DNA from: Ilex aquifolium
Taxonomy: Eukaryota > Streptophyta > Magnoliopsida > Aquifoliales > Aquifoliaceae
NCBI GenBank assembly: GCA_951799425.1
Contig: OX637402.1
Coordinates: 9,266,001-9,330,000, forward strand
Reading direction: 5' to 3'
Length of the DNA stretch: 64,000 nt
Shown here: piece by piece, positions 35,503 through 45,798 of the stretch
Position numbering within the stretch: position 1 is the stretch's first letter
Layout of the letters: each line of letters opens with the position of its first letter
Position numbers and translations under genes: made by a program
The notes under the pieces: generated by a model
The model's database searches: none
Told to the model about the DNA's origin: nothing
What the model saw: the letters and a program-made list of their open reading frames with translations, nothing else

Positions 35503-37190
35503 ATGACTGAGGGCACTCCTCACTTCCAAAATTTGCCGGCAGAATCGTGTGAGTCCGTGAATCAACCTGAACCTAATTCACCTAGATCAGTAGCAGACTC
35601 TTGTGAGGGTAGTATGGCAAATAATGAAAGAAATGGAGAAGTCCCTATGAGAGAGGAGGAGGTCCCTAACATCCGAACTTTGCGGGATTACTTAAATCAC
35701 ACAAGAAATAGTGTCCTCTCTTGTTTTATTTTTCCTGAAAATGCTCCCCTCTTTACTGTAAAGCCGGGGACAGTGCATTTATTACCCGTGTTTCATGGAT
35801 TGGATACAGAAAATCCATATCTACATATAAAAGATTTTGAGGAAGTGTGTGGAACATTCCAAGACAATTCTGAATTGGCCAAAATGAAACTGTTTTCTTT
35901 TTCCTTGAGGGATAGAGCCAAACAATGGTTAAATTCTTTAAAGGCTTTTTCAATACCCAATTGGCAAGCATTACAAAATGAATTTTTTAGAAAGTTTTTT
36001 CCTTTACACCGCACAAATGCACTAAAAAGGCAAATCATGAATTTTGCGGTCAAAGAAGGAGAAACTTTTTATCAAAGTTGGGAGAGATTCAAAGATCTGC
36101 TCCAATCATGCCTACATCATGCTTTTGAAAATTGGACTTTGGTAGGATTTTTCTATGACTCCTTACCCTCTAGACTACGTCAGTTTGTCGAAATGATGGC
36201 CCAAGGAGAATTCATGGGAAAAAGTCCGGAGGAGGCATTCAATTTTTTCGACACCATATCTGACAATTCTCAGATGTGGGACTCAGCCTCCCCTACCACT
36301 GTAGAAGCCAGACCATTTAATTCCCAAGGAGGAAAATATGTCTTGAGAGAGGATGATGACTTGAGAGCAAAAATGTCCACACTATCTCGAAAACTTGAAG
36401 CTTTAGAGATGAAGAAATTCCATCAAGTTGATGTTAGCCCTTCCACCGAGCAAATGTGTGGAATTTGTGCGCTAACAGGACACCCTACTGGGGAGTGTCC
36501 CACCATCCCAGCATTCAAAGAAGTCTTGTTGGAACAAACACATGCAGTTTCCAACTTCAACAAGCCCTACTCCAACCCATATTCTGAAACATACAATCCA
36601 GGGTGGCGAAACCACCCTAACTTCAGTTGGAAGAACACACAACCAATACCCATGAACCAACAACAAGGACCATACCCACCACCTCAAGGACCTCCTGCAT
36701 ATCAACCATACCAACCACCACAAAAGAGGAACCTTGAGGACACACTGAATCAGTTCATGCAAAGCCAAATGAATTATAACAATAATTCCACACAGGCTTT
36801 CACTGATTTCAAAACCCAGACCACTCAATCTTTTGAGGATCTTAAAAGCCACATCCAAAAGTTGACTCAATCCATGGTCACACACGAAAAGGGAAAGTTT
36901 CCTGCTCAACCAAAGCAACCACAATGCCAATTCCATGTGGGGAACCCTTCAACAACAGGAAACACCCAAGACCAAGCCCAAGCTGTCACGACATTAAGAA
37001 GTGGCAAAGTGATTGACAAAACAATCAGAGACATACTCATTCCCAAGCCAAGGCCTGAGTCAAGCCCAGCCAATCCATCATCTGAACCTGAACCAATTGA
37101 GATTGAACTTGAGAAAGACCCTGAGCCTGTGATTGAACAAGAGCCAGAACCTTCTGAGAAAAGGGAACCTTCGTATCCCATTCCAGCTCC
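35503..37190 (+). pseudogene. gag: Element C gag
   Basis: N-terminal part of a gag-pol frame of about 1852 codons (35503-41061). The gag part is open without interruption. Capsid core about residues 70-240, with WERFKDLLQS and FYDSLPSRLRQFVEMMAQGE-type motifs. The zinc knuckle at residues 319-332 (36457-36498) is intact: CGICALTGHPTGEC fits C-X2-C-X4-H-X4-C. A PYPPPQGPPAYQPYQPP tract and a Glu-Pro acidic linker follow. The gag/protease boundary is approximate. As the downstream stops are all in pol, a gag-only protein could still be made from this copy; that is inference. Confidence 0.93.
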
Positions 37191-40100
37191 GTTTCCTCAT
37201 CGACTCAAAACCAAACAGAAGGAGAAAAATCAGCCTGAAATTTACGAGCTTTTTAAGCAAGTAAATATCAACATCCCACTTCTGGATGCAATCAAACAAG
37301 TTCCGTCTTATGCCAAGTTTCTAAAAGACTTGTGCACAATCAAGAGAAGCCAGAATGTCCAAAAGAGAGCTTTCCTAACGGAACAAGCTAGTGCTCTTCT
37401 CCAACAAAAAACCCTTCCAAAATAAAAAGACCAAGGATGTCCGACTGTGTCATGTATCATTGGGAAATTCAGGATTGAACAAGCCTTGTTAGACCTTGGA
37501 GCCAGCGTTAATCTGCTACCCTACTCTGTCTATCAGCAGTTGGGTCTGGGTGAACTTAAACCCACTTGTATCACACTCCAGTTGGCAGACAGATCTGTCA
37601 AAACCCCCAGAGGGATTGTTGAAGATGTGCTTGTCCAAGTAGATAGTTTTGTCTTCCCTGTTGATTTCATTGTTCTGGATACTCAACCAGCAATAAATTC
37701 GGAGAACCAAATTCCCGTCATTCTTGGTCGGCCATTCCTAGCAACTTCCAATGCTTTAATCAATTGCAGGAATGGAGTCATGAAATTAACTTTTGGAAAT
37801 ATAACTCTCGAACTGAACATTTTCAATATTGCCAAACATCCAGAAGAAGAAAAGGAAGAAAGGGAAGTAAATTCCATAGAATCTTTGATACAGGAACATC
37901 TGGATGATACATTCTGTGAGGATCCTAATGAATCATCTCTGTTAGAACTCATCTCATCAGAAATAACAGATGATGACCCAAATCCACCAAGTGGCCCTAC
38001 TCATACTGTTGAGACATAGGCACCCAAATTCGAAGATATTTCACCGAGTGGCACAAAGCCAGTCTCATCAAGTGTTAGCCCACCAAGGCCTGAATTGAAA
38101 CCTCTCCCATCTGACCTCAAATATGCATTTTTAGGAGAGAATGAGTCATACCCAGTGGTAATTTCATCTAAACTCACAAACTTGCAAGAGTCTAAATTGC
38201 TTGAAGTTCTTCGAGGTCATAAAAGTACCATTGGATGGACCATCGCTGACTTGAAAGGTATAAGCCTGTTAATCTGCAATCATGCCATATACCTTGAAGA
38301 GGATTCAAAACCCTCTCGTCAAATGCAGCGACGACTGAACCCTCACATGAAGGAAGTTGTGAGAATCGAGGTACTCAAACTCTTAGATGCAGGGATAATC
38401 TTCCCTATCTCAGATAGTAAATGGGTCAGTCCAACCCAAGTTGTGCCAAAAAAATCTGGGGTCACAGTGGTAAAAAATGATGCAAATGAACTAGTACCAA
38501 CTCGAGTCGTCACAGGATGGCGAATGTGCATTGATTATCGAAAACTCAATTTGATCACTAGAAAAGATCATTTTCCCCTCCCATTTCTTGACCAAGTTCT
38601 GGAGAGAATTGCAGGCCATGCATTTTACTGTTTCTTTGATGGGTATTCAGGGTATAACCAAATTGAGATAGCCTTAGATGATCAGGAGAAAACAACCTTC
38701 ACATGCCCCTTTGGCACCTTTGCATTCAAAAGGATGCCATTTTGACTTTGTAACGCTCCTGCAACATTCCAAAGATGTATCCTAAGCCTATTCAGTGATA
38801 TGGTTGAAAAATTTTTGGAAGTATTTATGGATGACTTCTCTGTCTATGGTGATTCCTTCGATTTGTGTTTAACCAATCTAGAGAAAGTACTGATCAGATG
38901 TAAGGAAGCCAACCCAGTGCTCAATTGGGAAAAATGCCATTTTATGGTAACACAGGGCATTGTTCTTGGTCACATTGTGTCGTCTGAAGGTATGAAAGTT
39001 GACAAGGCAAAAATTGATTTGATTGGAAATTTGCCTGCCCCTAAGACTGTAAAGGATGTTCGATCATTCCTAGGACATCCAGGGTTCTACAGGAGATTCA
39101 TAAAAGATTTCTGTACCATAGCAAAACCAATGTGTCACCTCCTAAGTCAGGATGTAATATTTGATTGCAATGAAGCATGCCAAAAAGCCTTTGACAAGCT
39201 AAAAGACATGTTAATTTCTGCAGCAATAATGCAACCCCCTGACTGGAATCTTCCCTTTGAACTAATGTGTGATGCAAGTGATTTTGTTGTAGGTGCTGTA
39301 TTGGGACAAAGAAAAGATAAGAAACCCCATGTGATTTACTATGCAATCAAAACTTTGAATGATGCCCAAATGAATTATTCGACAACTGAGAAAGAATTGC
39401 TTGCTGTAGTTTTTGCACTGGAAAATTTTCGTTTTTATCTTGTTGGTTCTTCTGTTACTGTATTCATTGACCATGCAGCCCTAAAATTTTTGCTCACAAA
39501 GAAATATGCCAAACCAAGACTCTTGAGATGGATACTTTTGCTCCAAGAGTTTGATCTTGTCATCAAGGACAAGAAAGGTGTCGAGAATGTGGTGGCAGAT
39601 CATCTATCTAGACTAACCTATGAATTTCATGAGGATGGACTGCCAATCAATGAGAAATTCCCCGATGAACAACTGTTCATGATTGATAGGACACCATGGT
39701 ATGCAGACATTGCTAACTTTCTTGTTACTGGTACACTCCCTCCATCCTTTACCATGTTGGACAAAAAGAAATTTCTGAGGGAAGTTCGTAACTTCTTTTA
39801 GGAAGATCCTTACGTATTCAAGTAATGTAAAGATCAAATCATAAGACGTTGCATCCCTGCTCATGAAAGTAGCCAGGTAATAACATTTTGTCATTCTGAA
39901 TCATGCGGTGGCCACTTTTCATCAAGAAAAACAGCTGCAAAAATATTGCAGTGTGGATTTTACTGGCCCACACTTTTCAAAGATGTCCATGACTTTTGTT
40001 CAACTTGTGATAGGTGCCAAAGTTTGGGAAACATTTCTAAAAGAAATATGATGCCCTTAAACCCCATTCTGGTAATTGAAATTTTTGACTGTTGGGGCAT

Positions 40101-41061
40101 CGATTTTATGGGACAATTTCCCCCTTCCTTTGGCTATCTATACATTTTAGTGGTTGTAGACTATGTATCCAAATGGGTTGAACCAATTCTATGCCGAAAC
40201 AATGATCACAAAACAGTGATCAAATTTTTGAAAGAAAATATTTTGTCCCGGTTTGGAATTCCGAAATCAATCATAAGTGATGGAGGTGCTCATTTTTGCA
40301 ATCGTCCCTTCTGGAACTTAATGAAAAAATACTTGATTTTTCACAAAATTGCAACACCTTATCACCCACAGACCAGTGGACAAGCTGAGTTAGCTAATCG
40401 GGAGATCAAATTAATTTTGGAAAAAACGGTGAATCCAGATCGCAAAGATTGGTCATTAAGACTAACTGATGCGCTCTGGGCATACCGTACTGCTTTTAAA
40501 ACAATTTTAGGCATGTCTTCTTATCGATTAGTCTATGGAAAGCCATGTCACTTGCCTGTGGAATTGGGGGCATACTGGGCTATTAAAGCAATGAATGTTG
40601 ACTTGGAAAAGGCTGGGCTAACAAGGAAACTTCAGATAAATGAATTGGAGGAATTGAGAAATGAAGCATATGAAAATGCTAAGATTGCTAAAACCAGGAT
40701 GAAAATTTTTCATGACAAACACATTGTGCGGAAATCTTTTGAGCCGTCTCAAAAAGTCTTGCTATTTAATTCAAGACTCCGCCTCTTTCCTGGTAAGTTG
40801 AAATCAAGATAGACTGGGCCTTACATTGTCAAAAAGGTGTTTGAACATGGAGCAGTTGAAGTGGAAAACTCAGCAAATGGTAATAATTTTACTGTTAATG
40901 GTCAGAGGTTAAAACCATTTTTGGAGGACTGTGTTACAAATGTGGAAACCATTCTTTTAATGGAACCAAAGTACTCTTCTGAAATTCGCGCCTGCCGACA
41001 CTCCAGTGGATCGGGTCAGGAAATATCTACTCCAACCCGACCCACCGGGGCGCCTTTATAA
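37191..41061 (+). pseudogene. pol: Element C pol: protease, RT, RNase H, integrase (nonsense only)
   Basis: Same frame as gag from end to end, with no frameshift. Six in-frame stops: 37423-37425, 38017-38019, 38743-38745, 39799-39801, 39823-39825 and 40810-40812. Catalytic motifs are intact: protease DLGAS (Asp at residue 664), RT FMDD (residues 1108-1111), RNase H MCDAS (Asp at 1257), integrase HHCC ([10 protein letters not shown]...CSTCDRCQ) and DDE core (ISDGG Asp at 1593; ELANREIK). The normal stop is TAA 41059-41061. Protease cleaves gag-pol, RT/RNase H makes the cDNA and integrase inserts it. Confidence 0.94.
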
Positions 41062-41188
41062 GGCACCCACTTTTTCCCAGCCATCGCAGTTGGCCCCCAC
41101 TCTTCTTCTTCTTCTTCTTCTTCTTTTTCTTTTCTTCTTCTTCTTCCTTCTGTTCGTCTTCGAGTCTCTGTTACCCGAAAAATCACCC

Positions 41189-41335
41189 ATGACCACACAC
41201 TCCACAAACACGATATTTTGCTTCATGTTTTGCATTTTAATCTTATATTTGCTCATGGGTGTTCTTCTCTTGTTCGCACTCACACATAAGGATTTTCAGC
41301 CTATTCGAAATCCAGATCTGCGCACAGATGAGTAA
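41189..41335 (+). CDS. 48-residue single-span membrane peptide (C copy, intact)
   Basis: Intact version of 6690-6836. MTTHSTNTIF leads into one hydrophobic span (about residues 9-31), then a polar tail (HKDFQPIRNPDLRTDE). It starts 127 bp after the pol stop. Length and both ends are conserved between A and C, and most differences are in codon positions that keep the hydrophobic character. No family recognised; expression is not shown. Confidence 0.5.
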   Translation: MTTHSTNTIFCFMFCILILYLLMGVLLLFALTHKDFQPIRNPDLRTDE

Positions 41336-41425
41336 TTTTTTGTGTTTTTGTTTGTAGGTCTCAGCGATGAACAGATCTCTACCATTCAACCTCGTCTCCA
41401 CACTCCATGAACCGGTAAATTCGAA

Positions 41426-41461
41426 ACATTGGGGACAATGTTCAGTTTAGGTTGGGGGGTA
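41426..41461 (+). promoter_or_regulatory. Element C internal polypurine tract with hairpin
   Basis: ACATTG-GGGA-CAATGT (41426-41441) then GGTTGGGGGGTA. The next bases, TGATCAG, resemble the LTR start TGATTAG. Confidence 0.6.
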
Positions 41462-41646
41462 TGATCAGTTCATCAATTCTTTTTCGTTCATAATTTTCGT
41501 AAATTTTTAAATTTTTATTGTCGCTGTTAATCATGTTTGAACATTGATTGTATAAATTGATGATTATGCTTATGAATCAGCTTCAATCGTCTTTATGACT
41601 GGCAGACGTTAAAGAACCAGATAGTGAGTCTTAAAATTTAGCAATC

Positions 41647-42057
41647 ATGGATGTAAATCTTTTTTGGTTTAGCCTAGGAGTTCTACGTACTTTTCCATCT
41701 GATGTACATATTATGATCATGAGAAAAGCAAGATTAGTAAGGAAGGCTGAAATCAAATAAAAACAAGCGAAACCCTTCTGTGGCAGAAGCAGCTTTGCCA
41801 AACGCCGTCGTGCAAAAAGGCTTGGTGCCTGTAAACAGTGTGGCAGATTCTTTCACGAAAAAAGGTACAACCAGTGTTCTGAACCAATTTCCGGTCGCGC
41901 ACTTGATCGATTAGACTGGATAGTGAATGGGCTGAGTAAGGATTACCCTGATACGCCATGCTATTCCGGTACTGTGCTTAACCGATTTGTGAGAGAGGAA
42001 GTTGGGAGAGTTACTGGTTGTCCATTTTACACAGACACAGAGGGAGACTCGGATTAG
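41647..42057 (+). pseudogene. Basic cysteine-rich nucleic-acid-binding-like ORF (C copy, one stop)
   Basis: Same 136-codon length as 7143-7553. One TAA in the Lys-rich region at about residue 38 (A has GAA). After the stop: CGRSSFAKRRRAKR, then CKQCGRFFHEKRYNQC, which keeps the complete C-X2-C-X4-H-X6-C spacing, then a conserved tail with WIVNGLSKDYPDTPC. Arg-rich block plus a single zinc-finger-like motif suggests nucleic-acid binding and nuclear entry. The layout recalls carlavirus cysteine-rich proteins (PF01623), which needs a profile search. Confidence 0.6.
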
Positions 42058-42330
42058 ATAATTTTCTGTAGGAAATTTGTACTTTTGTTGGGGGAGTGAA
42101 TGCCAAAGGTCCGAATTTGTTGTAAAAAGTGTAAAAATATTTTTGTATAAATTTTTTTTTTGACCGAAATGAAAATATGGGCCGAGTAAGGAATGCCCCA
42201 AAATACCAACCTGAAGCGTGGGTAGGGGTTCATCCTGAGACGCCCTTAGTTTTTCTTGATTTAGATTTGTGTGTTTTGTTTTCTTTGATTGTATATAGTG
42301 TAGTAGAGAAAAACTTTAATTTTGGTTCAA

Positions 42331-42630
42331 CGTTCGAACGCCAGGTAACGTTCGAACGTTGACTGCTTACAGTACTCAGCCTTTAATGAAGCTTCTGCTG
42401 GAACTTAAAAGTACTAGGAGCTCAGTCCGTTCGAACGCCAATAGACCGTTCGAACGAGATTAACGTTCGAACGCCAATAGAACGTTCGAACGAAGAGAAC
42501 TTACAGTACTTTGGCCTCTGACATAAACTCAGAAGTACTAAGAGCTCACCACGTTCGAACGTCATACCACGTTCGAACGATCTGTTTAAAATCCTTCTAC
42601 CCATGTTCGAACGTCACCAACATTCGAACG
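42331..42630 (+). repeat. CGTTCGAACG palindrome cluster upstream of C ORF3
   Basis: Five pairs: 42331/42349, 42428/42447, 42464/42483, 42552/42570 and 42604/42621, with the same 18, 19, 19, 18, 17 bp distances as in A. An eleventh site (42858-42867) ends two bases before the ORF3 ATG. Confidence 0.93.
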
Positions 42631-42643
42631 ATACAACTCAGGC

Positions 42644-42650
42644 TATAAAA
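42644..42650 (+). promoter_or_regulatory. Putative internal TATA box for ORF3 (C)
   Basis: TATAAAA inside AGGC-TATAAAA-GCCT, 13 bp after the last palindrome of the cluster. About 220 bp to the ORF3 ATG, a plausible leader length. Identical to 8134-8140 in A. Confidence 0.62.
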
Positions 42651-42869
42651 GCCTGGTTCGTCGTTTTCAGCCAAAATCCCCAAATTCTTTCAAAACCCTA
42701 GAACTCATTTTCACTCCACAGACCTCAACTCGCCCTCATTCCCCAAGAATACCCAAATTCGACCCCCCCTAACTCCTCTCCACATCAAAATCATCAAACC
42801 CAGACCAAGAACCCCAAGCTTCCAGCACTTTTCAACACCCTCTCAAACCAAAACCCACGTTCGAACGCC

Positions 42870-43976
42870 ATGCCAAGGGTAAAGCTTCCTGCCAGGAGGA
42901 ACCCAAACACCCAAGAGCCAAATTTCGTCGAAGAAGTGGTAGAGGTAAGAGAAGGAATGCCACCACTCACAAGGAGATATGACAAAACTCGATTTCCCAC
43001 AGCTCTAAAAGCTGACAGGTATGAAAATTTCTACCAAAACAAAGCCATTGTTTGTGAAAGAGATGTGATTTTGGCTGATTTTGCGGAGTTGGGGATCTTT
43101 GCGGAGATGGAAAGGAGGGGGTGGTTGTTGTATTTGAGGAACGGCGGTGAGGCCGTAGTCGACTTGGTGCGGGAGTTTTACTCCAACGCCGAGATCATCG
43201 AGGGGGAAATTCGAACGTATGTAAGGGGAGTCCATGTGGACGTTGATAAAGATTACATTTGGGGAGTAAGGCAAGAAGTGCCTCGGGTTCCAAATCCCGC
43301 ATATCCCCCAAGGAAGAATGTGGCGATGAATGAGGTGGGGAGAGAACTAATGGGAGTACCAAATTTTTCTTGGAGTGGAAAGAAATTTTTTAGACAAGGG
43401 GAGCTAAGTGACAAATACAAAATGTTAAACTTGATTGCGGTGTCAAACTTTGCCCCAATTGGAAGGAAAAATGAAATTCTACCCGACATGGCCCGATTGT
43501 TGTATGCTATTGGAAAAGGAAATAGCATTGATCTCCCCTCCATAGTATTGACTGAGTTGAAGAAAGGGTGTGACGTGAAGCGGAATTCACTTCCCTTCGG
43601 CACCCTAGTGACTGAGATATGCAAGAACCATGGGGTGAGGGTGAAGCCCGAGATGGAAATCCAAAAGCCAATGGGGCCACTGAACAAGGCTTCCTTCCGG
43701 AGAAGCCAAAGTCATAGTGGCGGCCCAGCGGCAAGGCAAGAAGAGCCCCCGGCCCACGGAGTGGATGAGGTACAAGAGGAGCTTGATGAGATGGAGAGAG
43801 AGATGGAGAGAAAGGGAGATCAGCCAGCAGAGGCGGGACCTAGCACCAGCACCAGCACCTGACGCTCCTTATTGGACGTCATGCTTAGCATTGAAGCTAA
43901 GCAGGATGAGATCCTTAGGCTTTTGAGGGGTGGACATGGTGGACATGGAGGAGATGGTGCACAAGGAGGAGAGTGA
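42870..43976 (+). pseudogene. ORF3 of element C (one late stop)
   Basis: The best ORF3 copy: 330 residues from ATG 42870 to TGA 43860-43862, and the frame continues to TGA 43974-43976 to match the A length (368 codons). It starts MPRVKLPARRN. Residues about 50-130 are a mixed alpha/beta region with CERDV and LGIFAEMERRGW; VREFYSNAE and YVRGVHVDVD follow, then a Pro-rich YPPRKN, LPDMARLLYAIGKGNSIDLP, and LPFGTLVTEIC. The C-terminus is Glu-rich with a possible short coiled coil. Related to PF20167-type proteins by motif memory. It has no catalytic signature I can see, so a structural or DNA/RNA-binding role is as likely as any. Confidence 0.78.
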
Positions 43977-45798
43977 GAGAGAGAATTTCTGTTCTTGTTC
44001 TTGTTTTTATGTTTGTTTAAAGTGCTTCTTTTTATGAATTTCTTCTTTGATAATTGTAAGTTTTTGTGCGATTGTGAATGAATCGAACCATTGATATTAA
44101 AAGATGATATTTTGAAATGAATGGTTCCATTTATCACTTTTTTTTGTTGTTTAATGCATTTGTAGATTTAGCATCAAAATTAAAAGGTGATGGAACAAAT
44201 GTGGATGTAAGAATGCTTGCTAGAGTAAATTTGCACATGATCGGTTTGACACCTCCATTTATCAACCGAGACTTAAAACCACATTTCTTAAACAAAATTG
44301 GTATTCTCTCTATACTTAAATTGTTATATGTACATCGATATTTGTTATTTTAAAGGTACAGGAGGATCTGACTCGAAAATGGAATTGGTATATAACCAAT
44401 ACCCCCTGGAAAACCCGACATACACAGTGGAGATAACAAAGAACACCAGGGTGAGTTTCGAACCTAACGATGCTTTTGAGAGACAATCAATGTTTACTCA
44501 AGTAAATTCTTTTCACCCTCAATTTTTTGAATAATCTCATTAACCTTGCTTTGATTGACGCACTTAAAAGTGATCTATTGACATATCTCACAAGGAACCA
44601 TCGCATACGACACATACATGTGCACATGCTTGAGAAATGATCTTAGGCCATCTTTGATATAATATTGAGCCTTAGACCTTTCTTTGACAAATTATCCTTC
44701 GTTAGCCATATTTGAGCCATCAATGTATAAGTTTTTCTTTGATAAACCTATATGATTACCAATCCACGGGAAAACAAACTTGACATACCTTGGCTATCTA
44801 ATTTTCTTACATCCTCTTTGTAAGATGATACAGAAAAAGGAAAAGAAAAAGAAGCATTCGAGATTATCATCCAAGAAGAGTTGGTTGGAACAATTGAAAC
44901 AAAACAAGAAGCAAAAAGGCAAGAACTTGCCAAGAAAGTGAAAAATGAGAAAAATGAAAGAAAGAAATGTCATCTCTCGGCAGAATATCAAGAAGTTAGA
45001 AAAAGGTGTGCTACAATACGTAAACAAAAGATAGCTTTTGAAAATCCCTGATGTCGTTTCGTTAGCCACTGACCTCTGGCCACGCTACAACCTATGAAAA
45101 GCCCTATTTGATCTCAAGTCTGTTACATGCATGTGTTGTTAATCAAAATTGGGATATGGTAGATAGCATTCCTTTTAATTGCATTAATATTCTTTCATGA
45201 GGTTATGCCAAACATAAGTAGTTGCTTCTTAAAAATTTCACTCCTTTCCTAAATTGTGCATGTGATTTTTCGATTGGCCATCTTCTGATCACATGATCTG
45301 TGAGAAACAAGTCACTATAATCAGAGTGAACTTTTGCTGAGGGTATACTACGTGAGTTTTGTGAAATCGAAACTATCCATGGAAGGTGATAAAAGGGAGT
45401 ATTTGTTACATAACAATTCATGTTGCTTGAATGATCATTCCTACTGCATTGAGAATTTCAAATACCAATGTAACAAATGATAATTTTTGCATAGAATGAA
45501 TACCTGTGAAATAAGGACGTGTGAGACATAAGTAAAAATTGAGAATCTGGTGTCCCAACGACCTTGATGATAATTTACTTTAGTCAGCACTCTCTTATGC
45601 ACATCTGTTCGACTGAAGTTTGTGGGTAGCTTCCCTGGAAACCCTCACGAGACAACACTCGTCCGCTAGGGTAAACCTAGTGGTTCAACGGTTTCTTGCA
45701 TAAGCTAAATGCAACCGGATGACCTACGAAAATGGCATTAGGATTAGATTTTTCTTTTTCGTATTACTAGAGACTAGCAATATTTAGGTTGGGGAGTG
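43977..45798 (+). other. Element C 3' non-coding region with hairpins and PPT
   Basis: No supported gene. Collinear with 9464-11298 in A. Shared block GATCTTAGGCCATCTTTGAT (44639-44658), purine-rich tract (about 44825-45000), hairpins ACGAG/CTCGT (45647-45662), CTAGG/CCTAG and TTGCAT/ATGCAA, pre-PPT hairpin around CTAG-AGA-CTAG (45762-45783), then PPT GGTTGGGGAGTG. Confidence 0.7.
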
